This document shows, piece after piece, positions 56,337 to 64,000 of a stretch of DNA of 64,000 bases; the stretch's first letter is position 1; every line of letters begins with the position of its first letter. Under the pieces are notes generated by a model. It made no database searches. It saw only the letters and a list, made by a program, of their open reading frames with translations, and had not been told where the DNA came from. The position numbers and the translations under genes are program-made. This DNA comes from Tritrichomonas foetus (taxonomy: Eukaryota > Parabasalia > Tritrichomonadida > Tritrichomonadidae), in NCBI GenBank assembly GCA_001839685.1, contig MLAK01000649.1, forward strand, positions 50,635 to 114,634, written 5' to 3'.

Positions 56337-56589
56337 ATTATTTTCTTTGTTTCTTTTATGTTAAATTCATGTTGATTCATCATCTTTCATTTAACAAATG
56401 AAATCTTTCATTAATTTAGCTCGGATTAAGTTGTTGTAACTTATAAGTTTATGACTGTAGATGTTGAATAAGGAATAATTCATGTGTCTCCAAAGAAGGA
56501 AAAAAAAAGAAAATAAGAATCAAAATCTACGATATTTATTTACTAATAAAAATGAAACAAAACTATATTTCCAAAAGAAATGACAATTG

Positions 56590-57681
56590 TCAATTATCAA
56601 CATCCGCCTGTGCCTCTAAAGAAGCATCATTTTTTTTCTCAACTATTTCAAAGAAATCTCTCCTTCTTTTTTCGATAATTTCCTGTCTATAAGTTGGATC
56701 CAAGTCACGTATTGAATCCTGCGCTTGTTCATGGACAGAATCCGGTCTATTTAATAAAAATTCGATCGAAGCAAGTGGTGGTGGTGAATTCTCTTCACTT
56801 TTCTTCTTTTTATGAATCAATGAATTCATTGAATCATTCGATGAAGAATTTGATGTTACATTGGTTGAAGATTGAGTAAAATTACTACTATTCTCATTAT
56901 TTATATTATTTATATTTATATTATAACTATAAGTATTCAAATTGGTATTTAAGAGAGAAACATTATGACCAATATGATTGTTCTTTGTTGAATTCGTTTT
57001 TGTACTATTTTTTTGGGTGGTGTTATATTTGGTAATAATGCAATTATTGTAACTTATACTATGGCCAATCTGTTTAAGATTATCCTGCCTATTTCCATCT
57101 ACTAAAATGTCATAATAAGGTGGAAGAAGCTTAATTTGGCATACACTTTGTGTTTTTGAAACAACATCAAGTGCTCCTAGAATTAAAATGATTTGGTACA
57201 TTTTACATAATGTTGTTTTATATCTATTTGTTTGTCTGGAAAAAAATGCACATGCATTTCGTAAATCAATTGTGTCAAAATTCAATGCAGCAAACAAAAG
57301 GAGGAAGGCGACCGTTAAGGACGATAGGGAAACACAGTTGTTGACTGGAAAGAGCTCATCAATGGACATATTCATGTTATTTATTCGGTAATTCTCCTTA
57401 AGAACTTTCAATTGGTTCAAAATTTGCGTTTTGCCATTCCATATCATATCATCGGTCCCTGAGCGGGTAGAGCAACCTATTGCTGTAAGGACGTTGATTA
57501 CATCGTATAATCTTCTCCTTTTAACCTGAAACAAGTCATAAATCGAGGTGAAAGAATGCTTTTGACCAATGCCTGCGCTATCTAAGAAGGCTACAAATCC
57601 CTTGATTTGTTTACGAAAATTTGCGGTTTGTTCTTTTCCTCCTTGTTCTTGGTTTGACGCACGAAAGGGATTTCCCCTCAT
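56590..57681 (-). CDS. E2F-family transcription factor with two winged-helix regions
   Basis: 363 residues from ATG 57681. The first winged helix (about 22-84) carries RRRLYDVINVLTAIG (55-69), the E2F/DP recognition helix RRxYD, then SGTDDMIWNG, like the E2F W-x-G ending. A second region (about 117-185) has SLSSLTVAFLLLFAAL, then KMYQIILILGALDVV, which lines up with a second E2F DNA-binding domain where RLYDIANVL is usual, but it has lost the Arg and YD residues. Two such domains are typical of atypical E2F7/8-type repressors that need no DP partner. The second domain may not bind DNA. The last 170 residues are Asn/Ser-rich with no transactivation motif. The E2F call is strong; the E2F7/8 subtype is inferred. 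Confidence 0.8.
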   Translation of the reverse strand: MRGNPFRASNQEQGGKEQTANFRKQIKGFVAFLDSAGIGQKHSFTSIYDLFQVKRRRLYDVINVLTAIGCSTRSGTDDMIWNGKTQILNQLKVLKENYRINNMNMSIDELFPVNNCVSLSSLTVAFLLLFAALNFDTIDLRNACAFFSRQTNRYKTTLCKMYQIILILGALDVVSKTQSVCQIKLLPPYYDILVDGNRQDNLKQIGHSISYNNCIITKYNTTQKNSTKTNSTKNNHIGHNVSLLNTNLNTYSYNININNINNENSSNFTQSSTNVTSNSSSNDSMNSLIHKKKKSEENSPPPLASIEFLLNRPDSVHEQAQDSIRDLDPTYRQEIIEKRRRDFFEIVEKKNDASLEAQADVDN

Positions 57682-60003
57682 TGGCGTCTGATTCCAAATA
57701 TGTATTGGAGTATTTTAATGAAATTGAATGAAATTGTGAGAATAACAATTTTTTTCAGAAACTGGGACATCTATTTCTGATTGATAATGAAATATATTGA
57801 ATAATTGAATAAAATATAAAGGGAAATTATATAAAAAAAAATTAGGAAAATTAGGAAATTGGTTTGAGAATTGTTTGAAAAGATGAGAAAACATGAGATC
57901 TACCTATTTTCAAAAAAAATTGTGTGAAAAAATACGAGTACAAAGATAAAACCTTTTCCAGTCATAGATTCTTAATTCATTCTTATTTTTAACCATCATA
58001 AAAGAAAATGAACACAGAATATTTCAAAGTATAATTAATTAATTGTGAGAAAAAGTTAGAAAAGGAACTTTTGAATAAGACAATTTGGGAAATTTAATAC
58101 TTTTTCTACTCAAATAGGATATCTACGAAGTATTGAAAAGTGGCTTTCAATAGTTGTAATAATTTTTAGAAAAATTTCATACGATGATTATAAATTATTT
58201 TTCATAGAAATCTAAAAATAAATTGAATGATAGTAAAATGATAATCAAATTGAGATTTTTTCAATAGAATAATATCTTATCAATTTATCAGTAATGATGA
58301 TTTTTATATTCAATATTTTCGGTTTAGTATTATTTCAATACATTTGAACTATCATTCAATGATATAAAATGAAAACTAGTATGGATGAAATATCCTAGCA
58401 TCAAGATAAATTTCTATTTCCACAGCTAAAAACGTCTTTTTTTATTTACAATTCAATCAAAGCCAATAAATCACTATTCAAAAACTCAAAGACGAATAAT
58501 TGAAATTTTGAACAATTGAAAAAAAAAAATTACATTTGTATTTTTTGTATTGGCAATCATTTAATGGAGATAGTTATATAACATCAAAAAAACTATACAT
58601 AATATGGTACTTTCAACTGGTTGGAGATTTTCAATAATAATCAAATTTTTGAATATGAAATCTTTATTGTTTGCTTCTTTGAAAAACTCTCTCAAAAGTC
58701 ATTTGAATTCACAATTTTCATTCAACAATATAAAGACCTTTTACCAATTTCAAAAAATTTAAATACAATTATCAAATGTTTGTGAACTCATTCAACTAAT
58801 ATTTCCATAGATCTGAATTCTACGACAAATGAAAGAAGAAATTGAACTCCAGCCAATACAAGACCAATTATAAGAGATTTGTGATTACATTTATTTCTTT
58901 TCTCATCGATGAACGAATGAATGCCACTTTACAGTTTGGAAAAACTGTGAGTTCGATCATTATTCTCAATTATGCTTTTATATCATAGAATTTCTTCCAA
59001 AAATTTTGAAACACAAAAGTCATTTGAATTGATTATTTCTCTTTCAAATTGACTTTTCAGACATATAAAAATTTTTTTCAATTAAAATCGTGTGTATCAA
59101 AAGTCGAATTGTTGAGAATTATATCTCTTTTAATATTTGTGAATCCTATCAAATCTTGTTTTTTTTAAATGAGAATATTTACAGTCTATTTCAAAATTTT
59201 GATTATTCTTTTCAAACTTCAGAATTTAAATCATATTCGAACATGATTATTTCTTTGAATTCTTTCCATGCAAGTTTTTGAAAGCTCGATAAAACACTTC
59301 CCTTTTGCTTATGTCCCCATTTATTTTACTTTATTTTATAAATTTTTTTTTTCCATAATTATGGAATATTCGTCATGATGTTGCAACCATTTTAAATGTT
59401 CAAAAAAAAATTATACACCTCGATTTACCAGAGTTAGAGTAAATGAATAAATTTTTTAAAAAAAACTTTCCATGAATTGTTCTTCAAACAATTGCCTCAT
59501 CACAATCTGATTATAAAAATTCAAACCACAAATTTATTAGCATTTTTTGAAAACGCCTGATTATCCCGATTCTAAAATGGTTTAAATTAGAGATAAACTC
59601 TGAAATTCCAAAAAATTCTACAACTTTGTATAAAATTAAATATTATATCACAAATTGTTATTTCTCTCCTTATCAGGGAAATGCTTCATTTTTATTCTTC
59701 TACCTATGATTTATAATGATTTTTTATAGTTGCTTCGAGTGTGTTTGGCGTAAACTTCTCAAAAAAATCGAATATGCCTCTTTCGTTTGTTGATTTCCTT
59801 TCATGTGAATTTTTCATCCCAATTTTTGAGTGAACTTCTTCCTGTGTCTATCAGGGATCTCAGAGGCAGCTTGACCATCCACTAATCATCATGAAAATTG
59901 ATAGTAAATCACAAAAAGAGTCGTGAAGAGAAAAAAACATTTAGTTTAAACAGAATCATGTAATATCATGATGCATGTACATTATTTATATCAATTATGT
60001 AAC
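57682..60003. other. 2.3-kb AT-rich spacer
   Basis: No gene, repeat family or RNA gene recognised. The frame at 59090-59281 is short and without a domain. It separates the 5' end of the E2F gene from the 3' end of the P-loop gene. Confidence 0.6.
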
Positions 60004-61785
60004 TTACATACCAGGGTTGATAAGCTTAACATCAGCAATTGGACCATGATTTTCAGTTCCAAGCATGTAAGGGAGGTATTTTCTCGCAAAGTCAATGAAT
60101 TTATAATCTTCGTCAGTTCGCAAGACTTTGTTTTTATAGCGTGATGCCAATTTTGATTGAAGCTGTTGATTATTTTCGACTGCGATACCAAGTGTGACGA
60201 GTTTCTCCCAGCAGACAAGAAATCCAACACACCCCTGACATGTTTCGCGATTGATTCTGACTTTCTTATGGCAGTTCTCGAACTCGACCATGAATTCAAA
60301 TTGAGATTCAGGAGGATCAACTTCAATGTCAGAAATGTTGGAGAAAACCACTTTGGTGACCATATCAGAGCCCTTGGATTTGCCGTTCATTGATTTTAGT
60401 GCTTCTAAAAATTTTGGCTCATCTTTACAACAAATCACAAATGATTTTGTTTTCAATGACTCTTTGAGTCTATCAATTAATGATACACTTTGTTTTGTTG
60501 CTAAAAATGGAGGTTTGGGAACAACGTCAACATCACAAACATCAAAATCGTCAAAAATAAAATGAACATCAGGTAAGCCGAAAACATTTGCGATGACATT
60601 TGGTAAGTTGAAAATGAAATCAATTGCAGGAACAAAATTGTCTTCATCACTAAACACTTTTCGAATATTTTCGGCAATTTTTGTAAGCTTAACATTTGCG
60701 ACTGGAAAATCTTTTTCAACAGGTATTCGTTTTGGAAACTGTGTGGAATTTGTTGTTGGGATTTCATTGAAAAACTTTGCAATTCGTTGTGCATAAGGTT
60801 TAAATGGCGGGATTTGTGCCTCCAATTGCGAAAATGTTGCGTTTATGAAGGTTTGGTAAAGATCAAATGGCTCGTCTATATGATTGCTTACATCTTTGAA
60901 GCTCAGATAGAAAAAGAATGATTTCTTCCATTGGCCATTTGATGCGAATCTTTCGGCGATCAAGGAAAGAAAAACAGCGAGGAAGGTTGACTTCCCTGAA
61001 AACCTCGGTCCAACGATAGCGTTTTGAAGACGAGAAATGACGGTTTTAGTCGATCTAAGAATATCAACTGCGAAATTCTGCATTTCTTCTAAGTACATAA
61101 GATTGTTGAGTTCGGAATATGGAATGATCATATTTCGTATTGCGTTCACCCAGTTGTTAAGTTCGTCTTTTTCGAGTTTTGATAATGCGAGATATGTTTC
61201 ACGATCCATCGTTTCGAATTTATAGCATTTATCGATTGCGCCTGACCTTGATAATCTTCCGTTTGAGAGTCTGGAATATTTTCCACCTCCTGTTGTATTG
61301 CTTACATTTCCAGAATGACCGAATCCACTGGAGCCGTTTATTCCACTTTTTGAATTGCATGGTGTTCCACTTTTTGAATTGTATTGTGATCCATTATTTG
61401 AAAAATCGGCTGATCCACTTTTTGTGAGATCGAATTGTTCCATCGATTGTTGGAGTTCTTCCATTGTAAGCTCTCTAGCTAAATCAAGTTCGTCATCTTC
61501 TCCGTTTAAATAACCTCTCTGTCCGTCTTTCACATCCATGCCGAATTTTGAAAGGCGATTTCCCTTGCCGTCGAGTGACTTCCTCTTTTTCAATTGACTG
61601 ACTGATCTCTCTTTCACCTCGGAATTTTCGGAGCCTTGGGCCCTTCGAATTTTGGATAAATCGCGAACAGAATATGAGTCCTTTTTGACCTTCATTTGGC
61701 CACTGGGGAGATTAACTCCATTTTCGAGAACGGCTACAAGGCATGTTGGCTCGTTAAACTGTGACTTTGGTGGATAGTTAGTCAT
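60004..61785 (-). CDS. P-loop ATPase of unknown family
   Basis: 593 residues from ATG 61785-61783; TCACAAAA lies 14 bases before it. Residues 1-185 are basic and Ser/Gly/Asn-rich, probably disordered, with short repeats (SKSGTPCNSKSG). The ATPase core follows: Walker A GPRFSGKST (259-267) and Walker B HFIFDDFD (408-415). The pattern resembles a STAND/AAA-type or ORC-like NTPase, since ORC4 has GPRGSGKT and LDEFD. Neither the sensor regions nor a C-terminal winged helix was recognised, so ORC membership is unproven. Trichomonads have families of such proteins. It faces the transposon inserted about 145 bases upstream. Confidence 0.6.
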   Translation of the reverse strand: MTNYPPKSQFNEPTCLVAVLENGVNLPSGQMKVKKDSYSVRDLSKIRRAQGSENSEVKERSVSQLKKRKSLDGKGNRLSKFGMDVKDGQRGYLNGEDDELDLARELTMEELQQSMEQFDLTKSGSADFSNNGSQYNSKSGTPCNSKSGINGSSGFGHSGNVSNTTGGGKYSRLSNGRLSRSGAIDKCYKFETMDRETYLALSKLEKDELNNWVNAIRNMIIPYSELNNLMYLEEMQNFAVDILRSTKTVISRLQNAIVGPRFSGKSTFLAVFLSLIAERFASNGQWKKSFFFYLSFKDVSNHIDEPFDLYQTFINATFSQLEAQIPPFKPYAQRIAKFFNEIPTTNSTQFPKRIPVEKDFPVANVKLTKIAENIRKVFSDEDNFVPAIDFIFNLPNVIANVFGLPDVHFIFDDFDVCDVDVVPKPPFLATKQSVSLIDRLKESLKTKSFVICCKDEPKFLEALKSMNGKSKGSDMVTKVVFSNISDIEVDPPESQFEFMVEFENCHKKVRINRETCQGCVGFLVCWEKLVTLGIAVENNQQLQSKLASRYKNKVLRTDEDYKFIDFARKYLPYMLGTENHGPIADVKLINPGM

Positions 61786-61929
61786 GATTTTTTGTGAATA
61801 AACGATGACCGTTTAATTGTTTATTCCAATTTAAATCAACAATAATGTCAATTTTTTCAATTGTTGTTTTTCAAATGTTTTGAATAGAATGAGCAAATAA
61901 AATTATGAAAAAGTTTTGGAGAAAAGATA

Positions 61930-62265
61930 TAGTAGCGCCGGATTTGAGTGAAAACGTCGGTTTCGAAGTGAAAACATTCAGCTTTTTGATAATATATCTG
62001 GTTTGTAATTGAAAGAATTATGATCGTTGTAATAAATAAAACATGAATATCTAAAGATCAATTTAAATTTATTGTTTAATATTTATATAAATAATTTAGT
62101 TTATTGTGAAGATTAAATTAACACAGTCTCGTAAATTTTTTTTTCTGGAATCGTAAATTAAATTCGCAATTTCGACTTTTTCAAAATTAAACGAAAATGA
62201 CTTAATGCATCTATTAACATCATATATGCATATATTTATTGAAAACTTGGATAAAAAAACAGATT
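61930..62265 (+). repeat. Left terminal inverted repeat
   Basis: Its outer end includes two copies of AGTGAAAAC at 61947-61955 and 61967-61975, exactly 20 bases apart. The same pair lies in mirror image at the right end (63951-63959, 63971-63979). Confidence 0.88.
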
Positions 62266-62309
62266 CGAGGAATTTCTGGATTCTGTACGTTAAGAACATT
62301 ATATAGTGA

Positions 62310-63626
62310 ATGAATCCCGTTCCTGTTCCTTCTATTATCAAATGTGTGGAGGCATATGGAGTCTTAGATGGTGAGAAACTACATAAAATGCTGATTAGCA
62401 GTGATTTCAGGTCGGCCCCTTCGTTACATGCACAAATTCTATTTTTGAAAAATGTGATCCCAGAGATCCCAGTTCGAACAATAATGTTTCTTCTAGGTTT
62501 GTCAACCCGCGCATATTACAAAGCACTGAAATCTGATACTTTTCTAGAAACTACGGTTGTTGTTTTACCTAAAAGGAAATTGTTATCAGAAGATGAAGAA
62601 ATTCAAATTTGTACACTTATCCGAGAACAGCAGTGCTTAAATGATTGTTTTTCCGGGAAGGATATTCGAGATATTGCAAGTGAACTATACAAGAAAAGAA
62701 CTGGTATAGATAAAAGTTTTTCACGCGATTGGTTGTGCGATTTTCGCAAAAGGCATGAAGAATTAATAGTTCGCGTAAAAGCAGATTCTATCGATGATTC
62801 TCGTTCGAATATATCACTTGACGAAGTTGAAACCTATCTGACAATGATTAATGAAATGATGAAAAATCCACCTGATCCGCTGCTTCTCATAAATTTCGAT
62901 GAGACAGGATTCGGAAGACGTCCAGAAAAAGGTAAGCGCAAATATGTCTACATTCACAAAAACTGCAACATCAAAGCATTTTGGCGGGAAAAAACCGATC
63001 AGCATCATATTTCTGTCGTTTCATGTATAACAGCAGCTTGTACATGCTTAAAACCTCTTTGTTTATCTACACGGAAGACGATGGACGAGGATATAAATGA
63101 TACTTTCTTTTTCAGATGGGGATCATATTATTCTACACCAAAAGGATACATGAACATTGAATCGATGCTATACTGGGTAAACACTATCCTCAAGCCATAT
63201 ATTGCATCAGTTCGTACAGTTATTGGTCAAGAAAAACCTTGTTATATCATTGCAGATGGGTTCAAGTCACATTTTCACTCAAATGTTATCCAAGCATTAA
63301 ATGAAATAGGTTATATTCATCTCATTCCTCTTCCTGCACACTCATCGCACATTACGCAAATGTTGGACGTTTCATATTTTGGAGCAGTAAAAAAGAAATA
63401 TTCTGTCACCCCAGGAAACAACGAAATTGAATCTAAATTTACACGTAAGTTGCTAAGAATTAAAAAATCTTTTGAAACTGTAACGACTAGCGAATTAATT
63501 CGTACTTCATGGGAAGCAAGTGGCTTCCCAATTCATGTGTCCAATGGCCAAGTTATTGGGTTTTCATTTTCAGAGTCTTTCAAAAATATACTAATCGCAA
63601 AAACTTCACATCATGAAGTTGAATAA
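62310..63626 (+). CDS. Pogo-type transposase (DDE_1, DD36D)
   Basis: 438 residues from the first ATG. The N-terminal 150 residues contain helix-turn-helix regions, including SFSRDWLCDFRKRHE (136-150), which matches the CENP-B-type DNA-binding helix (S-x-x-W-L-x-x-F-K-x-R-H). The DDE_1 domain follows: Asp197 in INFDETGFG, Asp316 in IIADGFKSH and Asp353 in ITQMLD, with 36 residues between the last two, then YFGAVKKKY as in pogo/Tigger families. All three catalytic residues and the frame are intact, so it could be active. It cuts at the terminal repeats and reinserts at TA. No host gene is carried. The third acidic residue is Asp, not Glu, which excludes the Tc1-type DD34E group. Confidence 0.92.
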   Translation: MNPVPVPSIIKCVEAYGVLDGEKLHKMLISSDFRSAPSLHAQILFLKNVIPEIPVRTIMFLLGLSTRAYYKALKSDTFLETTVVVLPKRKLLSEDEEIQICTLIREQQCLNDCFSGKDIRDIASELYKKRTGIDKSFSRDWLCDFRKRHEELIVRVKADSIDDSRSNISLDEVETYLTMINEMMKNPPDPLLLINFDETGFGRRPEKGKRKYVYIHKNCNIKAFWREKTDQHHISVVSCITAACTCLKPLCLSTRKTMDEDINDTFFFRWGSYYSTPKGYMNIESMLYWVNTILKPYIASVRTVIGQEKPCYIIADGFKSHFHSNVIQALNEIGYIHLIPLPAHSSHITQMLDVSYFGAVKKKYSVTPGNNEIESKFTRKLLRIKKSFETVTTSELIRTSWEASGFPIHVSNGQVIGFSFSESFKNILIAKTSHHEVE

Positions 63627-63661
63627 TTTAGAGAAAAGTAAAAATTTCTTATAAGATTCCA

Positions 63662-63996
63662 AATCTGTTTTTTATCCAAATTTTCAATAAATATATGCAT
63701 ATATGATGTTAATAGATGCATTAAGTCATTTTCGTTTAATTTTGAAAAAGTCGAAATTGCGAATTTAATTTACGATTCCAGAAAAAAAAATTTACGAGAC
63801 TGTGTTAATTTAATCTTCACAATAAACTAAATTATTTATATAAATATTAAACAATAAATTTAAATTGATCTTTAGATATTCATGTTTTATTTATTACAAC
63901 GATCATAATTCTTTCAATTACAAACCAGATATATTATCAAAAAGCTGAATGTTTTCACTTCGAAACCGACGTTTTCACTCAAATCCGGCGCTACTA
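63662..63996 (-). repeat. Right terminal inverted repeat
   Basis: The reverse complement of 61930-62265 with one base change and a six- rather than seven-base A run. It starts 35 bases after the transposase stop. Confidence 0.88.
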
Positions 63997-64000
63997 TATT

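Larger units (their letters stand above)
61930..63996 (+). mobile_element. Complete pogo-type DNA transposon, about 2.07 kb
   Basis: A single intact transposase gene lies between terminal inverted repeats of about 336 and 335 bp. The repeats begin TAGTAGCGCC at 61930 and end with the exact reverse complement at 63996. A TA stands outside each end (61928-61929, 63997-63998), as expected of Tc1/mariner/pogo target duplication. The two long repeats differ by one substitution and one A-run indel, so the copy looks recent. Almost all non-coding DNA in the element is repeat: only 44 and 35 bases separate the repeats from the gene. Confidence 0.9.

Noticed and set aside
57682..60003. tRNA or other RNA gene in long spacers
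   Set aside because: I saw no cloverleaf or GGTTCGA-type B box in this or the other spacers; a covariance-model scan would be needed to exclude them.
60004..61785. ORC4 identity for the P-loop protein
   Set aside because: Walker A and B resemble ORC4 but no sensor motifs or winged helix were recognised, so only P-loop ATPase is claimed.

Overview
The window looks like nuclear DNA of a parabasalid protist, most like Tritrichomonas. That placement is inferred from style, not from a species marker. The DNA is very AT-rich. The genes are long, uninterrupted ORFs in the standard code (TAA, TAG and TGA all end genes), on both strands and separated by AT-rich spacers. No intron is evident. A TCA-type motif (TCAYWW-like), matching the trichomonad initiator, lies 0-35 bases before many start codons and helps choose starts. 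The gene content fits: two divergent PPP phosphatases, degenerate ankyrin proteins, a DOCK-like GEF, very large coiled-coil proteins and a single-ORF pogo-type transposon.

Region by region. 1-5.8 kb: an edge-truncated membrane phosphoglycerol-transferase/LTA-synthase-like enzyme, an ankyrin/B-box protein, a PP2A-like phosphatase, and a small TFIIB/ORC6-like protein. 6.1-10.9 kb: a DOCK-like protein. 11.3-19.9 kb: two large coiled-coil proteins (one with a glutamate-rich repeat block) around a small LisH protein, possibly cytoskeletal or centrosomal. 20.1-21.9 kb: a HAD phosphatase divergent from a polytopic membrane protein. 22-29.6 kb: a repeat-prone segment. It holds gene relics, a membrane-anchored subtilisin-like protease, a small MITE-like repeat, and a Rossmann-glycosyltransferase fusion gene whose likely start is separated from the main ORF by an in-frame TGA. 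All but one of the window's ambiguous bases lie in these two genes. 29.9-39.2 kb: an ER thioredoxin-fold membrane protein, eIF1, a HEAT-repeat/importin-like protein, a coiled-coil protein and a short eIF2-beta. 39.9-49.2 kb: an acidic Ser/Thr-rich protein, a ubiquitin-like protein, a VIT/VWA protein and a second PPP phosphatase. 52.3-61.8 kb: a degenerate ankyrin protein, a Tousled-like kinase, an E2F-type factor with two winged helices, and a P-loop ATPase. 61.9-64.0 kb: a complete transposon with about 336-bp, nearly identical terminal inverted repeats.

There are no operons; the genes are independent units. Loose themes are surface and secretory glycobiology (MdoB-like enzyme, subtilase, glycosyltransferase, ER thioredoxin-like protein), translation initiation (eIF1, eIF2-beta), and cell-cycle/chromatin control (TLK beside E2F). 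The most notable items are the young transposon with its paired tip motifs, the interrupted fusion glycosyltransferase with an inverted copy of its own 3' end about 6 kb away, the dispersed 68-bp repeat, and the bacterial-looking MdoB/LtaS-like gene.
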